Source of the DNA: Bacillota bacterium
GTDB lineage: Bacteria; Bacillota; Clostridia; Acetivibrionales; DSM-1351
Direction: 5' to 3'
Assembly (NCBI GenBank): GCA_023395575.1
Contig: JAEWZA010000323.1
Coordinates: 1-13,170 of the forward strand
Length of the DNA: 13,170 nucleotides
A program made the translations under genes and the position numbers. Shown piece by piece: positions 1-6,887 of this stretch. Positions within the stretch are counted from its first letter, which is position 1, and the number at the start of each line of letters is the position of its first letter. The notes under the pieces were generated by a model. That model made no database searches. It saw nothing but the letters and a program-made list of their open reading frames with translations, and was not told where the DNA came from.

Positions 1-120
1 ATTATGATTGGTGGCGCGCCTGTTACACAAAGCTTCTGTGAAAAAATTACAGCTGATCTTTATACTTCAGATGCAGCTTCAGCAGCTGAAGAGGCAGCAA
101 AGGTTTGCTCTGCCAGCTAA
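1..120 (+). CDS. Corrinoid (B12-binding) methyltransferase protein, C-terminal fragment
   Basis: Only the last 39 codons and the TAA stop are in the window; the 5' end lies outside. The fragment carries the typical end of a B12-binding Rossmann domain of the MtaC/MtbC/MttC corrinoid protein family: a GGAPVTQ turn near residues 4-10, then a helix, then TSDAASAAEEA. The family usually reads GGAPVTxxFAxxIGADGYAxDAxxAV, so this copy differs by having ITADLYT where IGADGYA is common. In the family this protein carries the cobamide and shuttles the methyl group from a substrate-specific methyltransferase (such as the MtaB encoded at 2649-4025) to the acceptor transferase. It is probably the mtaC-like partner of the locus, but with no N-terminus or DxHxxG motif visible the substrate class cannot be proven. 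A hairpin terminator follows 41 bp after the stop. Confidence 0.85.
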   Translation: MMIGGAPVTQSFCEKITADLYTSDAASAAEEAAKVCSAS

Positions 121-160
121 AAAGGAAAAATAAAGTTAGATAATATGATACTAATAAATT

Positions 161-193
161 GGAACGCTAGGTAGAAACTTGGGGTTCCTTTTT
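161..193 (+). terminator. Rho-independent terminator after the corrinoid protein gene
   Basis: GGAAC (161-165) pairs with GTTCC (184-188). The inner CTAGGT and ACTTGG pair with two G-U wobbles around an AGAA loop, with one G-G mismatch between the two stems. The stem is followed at once by TTTTT (189-193). It ends transcription of the corrinoid protein gene and isolates the regulator gene that follows. Confidence 0.8.
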
Positions 194-239
194 AGATTTT
201 AATATTTAATGTTTATTTTTATTATTTTTGGGAATATAG

Positions 240-267
240 TTAACATAAAACTTTTTAAAATGATAAT
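240..267 (+). promoter_or_regulatory. Candidate sigma-A promoter for the PocR-AraC regulator gene
   Basis: TTAACA (240-245), a 16-bp spacer, and GATAAT (262-267), each one base from consensus. It lies between the preceding terminator and the Shine-Dalgarno GAGGAGG (284-290) of the regulator gene. The surroundings are very AT-rich, so chance matches are possible. Confidence 0.4.
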
Positions 268-302
268 GTTTTGATGTGCTTTTGAGGAGGTAAGGATATA
301 TA

Positions 303-1598
303 TTGGGAGAACTATTTAAAGATACGATAGAGAATTCATTCAACTTAGATAAGGCAATAAAAGGTACAAAAGCCTATATCCAGTCTACCGGAATGGAATG
401 CTATATTATTGATTCCAAAGGAAAGTGCATGTACAATTCTAATAGGCATTCTGAGCTTTGCAGCTTATGCCAAAAAATTCACGATGACACAAGCACAGCT
501 TCTAAATGCTCCAGTGTACATTTATATGGTAGCTATCAAGCTGAAAGATTTGGTGGTAAATATGTGTTTTTCTGTCCTATGGGTTTTGTGCATTGGGCAT
601 CTCCTATCATTGTAAATGACACATTATCTGGAGCATTTATTGGGGGGCCTGTTTTAATGGTAGACCCTGACGAGTTTATGATTGAGGATATCATAAAAAA
701 GAATGGCTTAACCGATGAACAGGTATGCGAATTAATTGAGTATATAAACACAGTTCCTGTAATTGAACCAGAGAGAGTTAATCATTTATCAGAATTACTT
801 TCTATTATTTCTGAGAATATTTCTGATGGAAATAGCTTACGACATGAGCAAAAAAGTCAATCAAATGAAATTCAGTCAGACATATCTCAATGGATTCATT
901 ATATGAAGTCTATCGATGAAAAGAATAATGATTATTTAAGATATCCATTTGAAAAAGAACGATTATTATTATCAAAAATTGCTCTAGGTGATAAGCATGA
1001 GTCACAAAAAATACTAAATGAGATTCTCGGATTTGTATTCTTTGCATCAGGTAATGATTTTGATATTATTCGGGCAAGAATTCTTGAACTTATTGTATTA
1101 CTGTCAAGAGCCGCTGTAGAGGGCGGTGCAAATGTAGAGGAGATATTTGGCTTGAACTATAAATATCTCTCAGAGATATATCGCTATCAGACTGTTGAGG
1201 ATCTTACCTTTTGGTTGTCAAAAATTATGGCAAGGTTTACAGACTGCGTATTTAATCTTGCAGATATAAGACATAAGGATATAATATATAAGGCAGTAGA
1301 CTACATTAAAAGAAATTATATTGAGCAGATAACTCTAGAGGAGGTTGCCAACCATGTGTTTTTAAATCCATCCTATTTTAGTAAAATTTTTAAAAGTGAG
1401 ATGAAGTGTACTTTTGTAGCGTATGTTAATAAGATTCGTATTAATGCAAGTAGAAGTCTCTTAATGAATAATACCATACCTCTGTCAGATATTTCTACAT
1501 TGGTTGGCTTTGATGATCAGAGTTATTTTACAAAGGTGTTTAAAAAGGAGGTTGGCATTACTCCTGGTAAATACAGAACTACAAGAGGGCAGGGCTAA
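303..1598 (+). CDS. AraC-family transcriptional regulator with PocR sensory domain
   Basis: 431 aa. Residues about 10-170 match the PocR ligand-binding domain, with a cysteine/histidine pattern C53, C56, C69, H73 and C91 typical of that domain. A helical linker follows. Residues about 325-427 form an AraC DNA-binding domain with two helix-turn-helix units (ITLEEVANHVFLNPSYFSKIF and the second unit near PLSDISTLVGFDDQSYFTKVF). The family usually activates transcription on binding a small ligand; PocR itself responds to 1,2-propanediol in cobalamin-dependent metabolism, and PocR domains recur beside corrinoid methyltransferase genes. I infer it activates the mtaB and corrinoid genes in response to methanol or a related C1 compound; the ligand is not shown. 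The start is TTG, 12 bp after GAGGAGG, with no better in-frame ATG nearby. Its TAA overlaps the stop of the convergent GTPase gene. Confidence 0.9.
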   Translation: MGELFKDTIENSFNLDKAIKGTKAYIQSTGMECYIIDSKGKCMYNSNRHSELCSLCQKIHDDTSTASKCSSVHLYGSYQAERFGGKYVFFCPMGFVHWASPIIVNDTLSGAFIGGPVLMVDPDEFMIEDIIKKNGLTDEQVCELIEYINTVPVIEPERVNHLSELLSIISENISDGNSLRHEQKSQSNEIQSDISQWIHYMKSIDEKNNDYLRYPFEKERLLLSKIALGDKHESQKILNEILGFVFFASGNDFDIIRARILELIVLLSRAAVEGGANVEEIFGLNYKYLSEIYRYQTVEDLTFWLSKIMARFTDCVFNLADIRHKDIIYKAVDYIKRNYIEQITLEEVANHVFLNPSYFSKIFKSEMKCTFVAYVNKIRINASRSLLMNNTIPLSDISTLVGFDDQSYFTKVFKKEVGITPGKYRTTRGQG

Positions 1599-2548
1599 AT
1601 GTTAGATGCTCCGAACAACTTTAATATACCCTCCTTATCTAAAGCTTCACCAATAAAGCAAATTGAAGGCTCAATATTTTGTTCTAGTAGGATGATGCTG
1701 TAAGTGCCATCAACATAGTTAAATTCCAGTATTCCTTTTTCGCACCGAGCATGTCCTTTAGCCCTAATCACTGACCCAAAGGAGCCGTCTACAAGCAAGG
1801 ACAGCTTTTCGTTTAGCATGGCTTCAGACCAATTTAGCTGTGGGACAAAGCTGAAGGATGTAAAACTATGCTTTCCATGTTTGGTGGAAGCTATGTTTTT
1901 AAGATTTAATAGATTATCATTATTTGATAATTCATCTCCTACAGTATTTTTCTGAGCTGACAGCAGTCCTAAATAATCATCTTTTTGTATATTGAACCAT
2001 TGACCAGATAAAATCTCGGCTCTGGGGTTCATTAGTTGAAGCTCTTCTATTATGTTGATTTGTACGTCTTGTGAGATATCGGTGGTTTTACTTAGTATTA
2101 ATTTATCAGCATAATTAATCTGGTTCTCAAAAAAGTAACCGAAATGATGTCTTTGCTTAAGGAATTTTGTGCAATCAATAACCGTAAGTGATGAGGACAG
2201 TACCATACGAGAATTTACTTGGGAATATTTAAATATATCATATATTTCACTTAATACGAATATTCCTGATGGTTCTATAAGAATTCTATCAGGAGATATA
2301 TTATCTGCAATATTTATCAGGGTGCTCATAAAATCATTCTTTAAAGTGCAGCATATACAACCACTTGCTATTTCAAAGACCGAAAGCCCTTCTAGCTCAA
2401 GCATCTTACCGTCTATTCCTTCCTTACCGAATTCATTTTCCAGAATTACTACCTTTTCATTATCAGCTATTAGTGAGGCAGCTAAGTGTTTAATTAGAGT
2501 TGTCTTTCCAGCACCTAAAAAACCTGATACTACATTAACCTTAATCAT
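1595..2548 (-). CDS. CobW/COG0523-family metal-associated GTPase
   Basis: 317 aa. G3E P-loop GTPase: Walker A GFLGAGKT at residues 9-16, the CICC form of the CxCC metal-binding motif at 64-67, Walker B/switch IEPSG at 91-95, and SKTTD at 153-157 in place of the usual NKxD base-specificity motif. A smaller CobW C-terminal domain follows. COG0523 proteins deliver zinc, cobalt or other metals to target enzymes, or act in cobalamin synthesis. This gene lies 100 bp downstream of mtaB on the same strand. MtaB needs zinc and its partner carries a cobamide, so metal or corrinoid supply to that system is a reasonable inference. The ATG has only a weak GGTGA ribosome site at 2552-2556, and a hairpin sits in the gap, so expression may be lower than mtaB. 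Which metal it binds cannot be told from sequence. Confidence 0.88.
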   Translation of the reverse strand: MIKVNVVSGFLGAGKTTLIKHLAASLIADNEKVVILENEFGKEGIDGKMLELEGLSVFEIASGCICCTLKNDFMSTLINIADNISPDRILIEPSGIFVLSEIYDIFKYSQVNSRMVLSSSLTVIDCTKFLKQRHHFGYFFENQINYADKLILSKTTDISQDVQINIIEELQLMNPRAEILSGQWFNIQKDDYLGLLSAQKNTVGDELSNNDNLLNLKNIASTKHGKHSFTSFSFVPQLNWSEAMLNEKLSLLVDGSFGSVIRAKGHARCEKGILEFNYVDGTYSIILLEQNIEPSICFIGEALDKEGILKLFGASNI

Positions 2549-2580
2549 ATGTCACCGTTCTTTCCTAAGTATTCTACAAA

Positions 2581-2636
2581 TTAAAATACAGTGGGACTAT
2601 TGTAATTTTTTAAAATGGCCCCACTGAATATTTTAA
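2581..2636 (-). repeat. Long inverted repeat (hairpin) between mtaB and the CobW-family gene
   Basis: TTAAAATACAGTGGG (2581-2595) pairs with CCCACTG (2620-2626) plus TATTTTAA (2629-2636), interrupted only by an AA bulge: 15 base pairs around a 24-nt AT-rich loop. On the minus strand it lies 12 nt after the mtaB stop, with the TATTTTAATTTG segment downstream as a poor U-tract. It could be a leaky terminator or an mRNA 3'-end stabiliser that sets mtaB above the GTPase gene. Confidence 0.6.
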
Positions 2637-2648
2637 TAGAAAATTATA

Positions 2649-4025
2649 TTATAAGTCATATTTTTTTGGATCCATTTTGCCTGCTTCATCTCGTTCCAGC
2701 ATTTGTGAGATAAACTCTTGTTGGTCATCTGGAATAGCCTCAATTTGCCTTTGCATGGTTGGTAACCATTGAAGTTCTCTTTCGTTTATCAGAACTTCTT
2801 TATTTTCTACTGCTTTATTTAGGATATTAATAGCTGAAATAGCTGCAACCTTTGCACGTTCAAAAGGAGTGTTCTTTTTGATAATTTCTCTGGAAATTTC
2901 TATGGCTACATCTGGTCGCAATACATATGCCTGAGGGTCATATTTGCTGTCCGACTCACAAAGCCAGTCTCTAAGTAATAGAGCATTCTGTAAACCTGTT
3001 TGAGCAGCTACATTCATCAGTCTGCAGTCATAAGCAAGCTGCTCAACTGACACGGTTGGCGCCATTCCGCCGAGCAGTTTTATATTCTGCACGGATTCGT
3101 TACTCCATAGGTCGGCTACACAGGCTGCAATGTTGCCAATAGGGCTCAGGTGTGCGCAAGCACTGGATTTACCTTCCATGGATATTGGAGTTCCTGTTAT
3201 AGCTTTAATGTAAATACCTTCATATCCGCAATCCTTATGTGGACCAACAGCACCTTCTTCAATAGCGACTAAGCTTCTTACAGAAGAAATTACACGTACT
3301 ACAGCTGCAAATATTTTTGGTACAAAGCCTCTGTCAGCAAGTACCATTACAGTGTTTGCAAATCCACAGGCAGAATCGCCGGCAGCAATTGTTCCTGTTT
3401 TATCGGCAATCCCTTTTATTTCTTTCCAGAGCATGGACATATCCATTGCGCCAAGGACACCTAGTGAGAATAGAGATTTATCTATTTCGCAGAACATCAT
3501 TGCTTCGTCGTGCATATCCTTACCGCCAATGGATTCAATTGCCAGCAAATCAGCTCCTGCTTTTGCACAGCCCTCAAAGGTTTCCATAATAGCATCCCAA
3601 TGACTGCCATGCCACATATGAGGTGATTTCTTATCTTCTCTGATATCAACAGGCGTTATTCTCATAGCACTTTTAAGTCCATGTTTTGCTTCGTATTCAA
3701 ACATAATTTCTCTTACAGCCTTCGTTATCTCAATTCCCCATTTTGGATTGTATGTGGTAGGGGGCAATAACTCTATTTCTACCACTAAACCAGGCACATA
3801 TAATTCCTTTGCTCTTTTGCATGCATCCTCAATAATAGCTTTGTATTCCTTAATAACATCAGGCATAGTTTCGTTATTAATCAGCATGGTTGGGAGTGTA
3901 AAGTTCAATTCGGGATAAATGCTGCCGCCACCGATTACTAATCCGTTTTTACAAGTTACTGGTTTTTTAGAAATACCGTAAATAAAATCATTAACATTTT
4001 CATAGGCTAATTTGTTAAATATCAT
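2649..4025 (-). CDS. mtaB: Methanol:corrinoid protein methyltransferase, MtaB type
   Basis: 458 aa from the chosen start, close to the size of archaeal MtaB. In methylotrophic archaea and acetogens MtaB cleaves the C-O bond of methanol on a zinc ion and passes the methyl to the Co(I) corrinoid of MtaC. The zinc ligands known from Methanosarcina MtaB are present: Glu164 (LLAIESIGGKD), Cys220 (AGDSACGFANT) and Cys266 (GPHKDCGYEG). The conserved MWHGSHWD and SSACAHLSPIGN segments are also there. A longer frame begins at a GTG (4032-4034), but that GTG overlaps AGGAG. The ATG at 4023-4025 is preferred because AAAGGAG (4034-4040) lies 8 bp before it. The gene is oriented away from the corrinoid fragment at the left edge and is followed by the CobW-family gene. 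Methanol is the likeliest substrate by family; other small methyl donors are not excluded. Confidence 0.93.
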   Translation of the reverse strand: MIFNKLAYENVNDFIYGISKKPVTCKNGLVIGGGSIYPELNFTLPTMLINNETMPDVIKEYKAIIEDACKRAKELYVPGLVVEIELLPPTTYNPKWGIEITKAVREIMFEYEAKHGLKSAMRITPVDIREDKKSPHMWHGSHWDAIMETFEGCAKAGADLLAIESIGGKDMHDEAMMFCEIDKSLFSLGVLGAMDMSMLWKEIKGIADKTGTIAAGDSACGFANTVMVLADRGFVPKIFAAVVRVISSVRSLVAIEEGAVGPHKDCGYEGIYIKAITGTPISMEGKSSACAHLSPIGNIAACVADLWSNESVQNIKLLGGMAPTVSVEQLAYDCRLMNVAAQTGLQNALLLRDWLCESDSKYDPQAYVLRPDVAIEISREIIKKNTPFERAKVAAISAINILNKAVENKEVLINERELQWLPTMQRQIEAIPDDQQEFISQMLERDEAGKMDPKKYDL

Positions 4026-4064
4026 AAAGAACACTCCTTTAACTAAATTATTTTGAATAATTTT

Positions 4065-4070
4065 ATTATA
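4065..4070 (-). promoter_or_regulatory. Candidate -10 element of mtaB, lacking a good -35
   Basis: On the minus strand TATAAT lies 24 bp before the mtaB Shine-Dalgarno. At 16-19 bp upstream there is only AAGAAT, CAAGAA or TCAAGA, none close to TTGACA. A good -10 with a poor -35 is the usual form of an activator-dependent promoter, which would suit control by the PocR-AraC protein; that link is inference. Confidence 0.4.
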
Positions 4071-4276
4071 TATAGTTTTTTTTATGTATTCTTGAACATT
4101 TATTAGATTTTTAGTAATAATTTATTATTCCTATCAAGTAAATATGGAATATTGAGAAGGAATTAATAAACAAATATTTTGTATTTACATATTGAGCTGA
4201 AAAGGTGTAAACAGAGTTCTAATAACAAATATTAATTGAAAATTAAAAATATAATTTAATATTTATTATTAAAACA

Positions 4277-4306
4277 TTTACAATAGTGTGTGACATACAG
4301 TATAAT
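4277..4306 (+). promoter_or_regulatory. Sigma-A promoter of the padR-HAAS operon with possible PadR operator
   Basis: TTTACA (4277-4282), an 18-bp spacer and a perfect TATAAT (4301-4306). The -10 is bracketed by TGACAT (4291-4296) and ATGTAA (4305-4310), inverted with one mismatch around 8 bp. Such a dyad over the -10 would fit PadR autorepression; the operator assignment is tentative. Confidence 0.55.
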
Positions 4307-4325
4307 GTAATTAGGAGGTGATTTG

Positions 4326-4673
4326 GTGGAAAACAAAAGTACAGATGATTTATTTGACAGCTTATTACTAGAGCTAAGGCGCGGTACTATAGTGCTAAGT
4401 GTACTAAGTCAATTAAAAACATCTCAATACGGTTACTCTCTTGTAATGCTGCTTGAACAAAAAGGAATACCTGTTGAAGCAGGAACGCTATACCCGCTTT
4501 TAAGGCGATTAGAAAAACAAAACCTTCTGGAGAGTAATTGGGACGTGGATGCGGCAAAACCAAGGAAATACTATAAGCTAAGCGAATTTGGCATAAAAAC
4601 ATATGAAAGACTGTGTCAAGAATGGTTTAAGATGGTAGAGAAAATGGACGGTATTTTAAAAAGTGAGGAGTGA
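4326..4673 (+). CDS. PadR-family transcriptional regulator
   Basis: 115 aa, the usual size of the short PadR subfamily 2. The winged-helix domain spans residues about 15-90. It shows GTIVLSVLSQL at the start, YGYSLVMLLEQKG, the signature AGTLYPLLRRLEKQ, and the wing segment KPRKYYKLSEFG. A C-terminal helix follows for dimerisation. PadR proteins are mostly repressors of their own operon. The open frame begins at TTG 4323, but the next codon GTG (4326-4328) lies 7 bp after AGGAGG (4313-4318), so GTG is the better start. The ribosome site AGGAGGTGAT is a near-complete complement of the 16S 3' end. The stop codon lies just before the start of the HAAS membrane protein gene, the standard PadR-HAAS pairing in Firmicutes. 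It has no evident tie to the methyltransferase genes. Confidence 0.9.
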   Translation: MENKSTDDLFDSLLLELRRGTIVLSVLSQLKTSQYGYSLVMLLEQKGIPVEAGTLYPLLRRLEKQNLLESNWDVDAAKPRKYYKLSEFGIKTYERLCQEWFKMVEKMDGILKSEE

Positions 4674-4678
4674 AATAT

Positions 4679-5713
4679 ATGGATTTGATAAATAGGTATG
4701 TGTATGCCGTTACAAGGAGTTTTTCGGAAAAACAGCGTGCTGATATTGAAAAGGAATTAAGAGCAAATATAGAGGATATGATAGAACAGAATGAGGAACC
4801 TGAAGCTTATGAGGAAAAGGTAAAAAAGGTACTATTAGAATTAGGAGACCCGGAAGCTCTTGCAGATGAATATAGGGGGTCAAAACGATATCTAATAGGC
4901 CCTCAATTCTATCAAGTATACCTGCTCCTACTGAAAATTGTTATTGGAGCAGTATTTGGTGGAATATCTATAGCGTTGTTTATTGAAAGCTTGTCAGGAG
5001 CAAATAATAACATTAGTAATATTGTAATAAATTATTTTTCCTCACTTATTTCTGGTATTTCACAAGCCTTTGCATGGACTACAATAGCGGTTATGATTGC
5101 AGAAAGATACAGTATAATGCGTAACAATGGGCAAATCAGCAAAGGTAATTGGGACTTAACTCAGTTACCGCTTGTTCCGGATAAAAAAGCAGCTATTAAA
5201 TTATCTGAAACTGTTATCTCTATTATTTTTACAACAATCTTTTATACAGTCTTTATTGCAATAGTATATACTGCTCCAAGTCTTATTGCTGCTTATGTTC
5301 CAACCGGAAATGAAGTCATAACTATCCCGGTATTTAATTCAGAAGTATTACAGGGCTATAAAATAATATTTGGTATTATATTTGTATTGAGTATTTTTAA
5401 AGAATTATTGAAGCTTTATTATAAGAAATGGGTAATAGAGCTTTCGGTTATAATTGCGATTTTAACTGTTATTTCAACAGTTCTTACACTTGTTGTGTTT
5501 TTTAATAATAGTATTTGGAATACAAACTTTGCTAGTGAACTCAGCATGCATTTGAATTTGACTTTTGATTTTGAAAGTCTGTGGGAGAGAATAAAGAACT
5601 GGTTCATCGCTGTTATCGTTTTATCAGGTTCAATAGAAATAACAGTAATTCTTTTTAGAGGTATTCGTTATGATACAAAGAAAATCAGAGATATGTTTAG
5701 GCTTAAATACTAA
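4679..5713 (+). CDS. HAAS-domain (DUF1700-like) multi-pass membrane protein
   Basis: 344 aa. Residues 1-70 form a soluble helical HAAS-type domain (conserved LINRYVYAV, EIEKELR-like IEKELRANIEDM, and LLELGDPEALADEYRG). This is followed by about six hydrophobic segments at roughly 80-103, 120-142, 176-198, 225-242, 251-275 and 305-326. Such proteins are commonly co-encoded with PadR regulators and are thought to take part in membrane or signalling functions; the exact role is unknown. The frame opens at a GTG (4670) that overlaps the padR stop. The ATG at 4679 is preferred because GAGGAG (4665-4670) is 8 bp upstream. It is almost certainly co-transcribed and perhaps translationally coupled with padR. 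No clear terminator follows. Confidence 0.82.
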   Translation: MDLINRYVYAVTRSFSEKQRADIEKELRANIEDMIEQNEEPEAYEEKVKKVLLELGDPEALADEYRGSKRYLIGPQFYQVYLLLLKIVIGAVFGGISIALFIESLSGANNNISNIVINYFSSLISGISQAFAWTTIAVMIAERYSIMRNNGQISKGNWDLTQLPLVPDKKAAIKLSETVISIIFTTIFYTVFIAIVYTAPSLIAAYVPTGNEVITIPVFNSEVLQGYKIIFGIIFVLSIFKELLKLYYKKWVIELSVIIAILTVISTVLTLVVFFNNSIWNTNFASELSMHLNLTFDFESLWERIKNWFIAVIVLSGSIEITVILFRGIRYDTKKIRDMFRLKY

Positions 5714-6047
5714 AAAAACTTATATAATATCAAAAAAATTTACTACATTTAGCTTATAGGATTTGATATATTTAATAAAATAATCATAATAAAAAATTTT
5801 TTAATTACACTGTTGGAAGGTTTAGAGAATTTATGTGCTATTGATTTATCAAAGTATTATTCAAAGGATTGGCATAAGATAACCGTTATGATACTAAACG
5901 ACTTTTGTTTTAGGTTTATACGTTTGTATTTATTCTTATTCAGTTGTTAAGAATTGGTTAATCAAATATGATTTTATACAGATAAATCTTAGTATACTAA
6001 TAAGTAATTGACTTAACTATAGATTGAGTTAGATAGGTGATAAGAAT
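5714..6047. other. Intergenic region between the HAAS gene and the DUF1638 gene
   Basis: 334 bp, strongly AT-rich. I see a perfect 12-bp AAAAAATTTTTT palindrome (5791-5802), an 11-bp ATAACCGTTAT palindrome (about 5879-5889), a candidate promoter near its right end, and the ribosome site of the next gene. There is no convincing gene and no strong terminator hairpin. One 46-codon open frame (TTG 5813 to TAA 5950) has no ribosome site and no recognisable product. Confidence 0.5.
5944..5972 (+). promoter_or_regulatory. Candidate promoter for the DUF1638-RACE operon
   Basis: TTGTTA (5944-5949), a 17-bp spacer and TATGAT (5967-5972), leaving a leader of about 70 nt before the ATG at 6048. The -35 has two mismatches to consensus, which leaves room for an activator. 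Confidence 0.4.
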
Positions 6048-6791
6048 ATGTTGAAACTTAAAATAATAGCATGTGATGTCTTAAACAGAGAAATTTCTTA
6101 CTTTGCAAGTAAATCAAAACACTATACTGATGTAACCTTTCTGCATCAAGGTCTTCACGATACTCCAGATAAGCTTCGAGAGATGTTGCAAGCTGAGGTA
6201 GAAAAGGCTAACGGAGAATTCCCATACAACTATTATAATACCAGTCCCAAGTATGATTATATTATTATAGGCTATGGCTTATGTAGTAATGGAATTGTAG
6301 GAATTACAAGTAAAAGTATACCTATGATAATTCCAAAAGCACACGATTGTATTACACTGCTTTTAGGTTCAAAAGAAAAATATAAAGCAGCCTTTACAGA
6401 AAATCCCGGAACGTTTTGGTTTTCCGGTGGATGGATAGAAAGAGCCTGGCAACCAAGTGAACGTAAATATAATGTGCTATTGGAGGATTATACACAGAGA
6501 TATGGTGAGGATAATGCAGAATTTCTTATGGAAATGGAACAAAATTGGATGAAAGAATATAAAAGAGCAGGGCTTATATCTTGGGACTGCTTTACAAATA
6601 ATAGCTACTATAGAGATTTTACAAAGGATTCTGCTAAATTTTTTGGTTGGGAGTTTATGGAGATAGATGGAAGTGAAAGCTTGATGGAAAATATATTAAA
6701 CGGTGAATTTAAAGAGAATGAAGTACTGATAGTTCCGCCTGGAGCTACAATAAAGGCATCCTATGATGACAGTATAATAAATAAATCCTAG
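6048..6791 (+). CDS. DUF1638 protein associated with corrinoid methyltransferase systems
   Basis: 247 aa, soluble, no signal peptide. It matches the DUF1638 family by the N-terminal LKIIACDVLNREI strand, the YIIIGYGLCSNGIVGI segment (near residues 70-86) and PKAHDCITLLLGSK (near 95-108). No biochemical activity is known to me for the family; it recurs next to corrinoid methyltransferase and activator genes in methanogens and anaerobic bacteria. The conserved Cys in YGLCSNG and the His-Asp-Cys of AHDC could bind a metal or cofactor, which is speculation. The ATG follows a GGTGAT ribosome site (6036-6041). The RACE gene begins 96 bp downstream on the same strand with no terminator seen between them, so co-transcription is likely and a role in corrinoid maintenance or methyl transfer is the best guess. 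Confidence 0.82.
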   Translation: MLKLKIIACDVLNREISYFASKSKHYTDVTFLHQGLHDTPDKLREMLQAEVEKANGEFPYNYYNTSPKYDYIIIGYGLCSNGIVGITSKSIPMIIPKAHDCITLLLGSKEKYKAAFTENPGTFWFSGGWIERAWQPSERKYNVLLEDYTQRYGEDNAEFLMEMEQNWMKEYKRAGLISWDCFTNNSYYRDFTKDSAKFFGWEFMEIDGSESLMENILNGEFKENEVLIVPPGATIKASYDDSIINKS

Positions 6792-6887
6792 TTTAAGAGA
6801 TATGGTTAGAGCTCATGAGGCAGATGTACAATAATTAGTGTAGAAAATAAAGTAAAAAGCACTTTGGTATCATGGGAGGAAAGTAAA

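Larger units (their letters stand above)
4026..4325. other. Divergent AT-rich intergenic region, mtaB / padR
   Basis: About 300 bp with no gene. It holds a -10-like TATAAT for mtaB and the padR promoter (listed separately). It also has a 14-bp palindrome AATAATTTATTATT (4116-4129) upstream of the mtaB promoter, and two direct copies of ATATTGAG (4149-4156 and 4189-4196), 40 bp apart. Any of these could be regulator sites, but in sequence this AT-rich such repeats arise easily. Confidence 0.5.

Noticed and set aside
2169..2627. 152-codon open frame on the plus strand opposite the CobW-family gene
   Set aside because: It is the antisense shadow of a gene with clear GTPase motifs and has no ribosome site or domain of its own.
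3317..3603. Two plus-strand frames opposite mtaB
   Set aside because: They lie wholly inside the well-supported mtaB coding region and have low-complexity, non-protein-like composition.
5791..5802. AAAAAATTTTTT palindrome as a terminator after the HAAS gene
   Set aside because: An all-A/T stem with no loop is too weak; it is more likely base-composition noise.
5813..5950. 46-codon open frame starting at TTG between the HAAS and DUF1638 genes
   Set aside because: No ribosome binding site, no recognisable motif, and the size is expected by chance in AT-rich DNA.
6801..6836. Ten-codon reading frame in the DUF1638-RACE gap as a leader peptide
   Set aside because: It has no clear ribosome site and no adjacent hairpins that would support attenuation.
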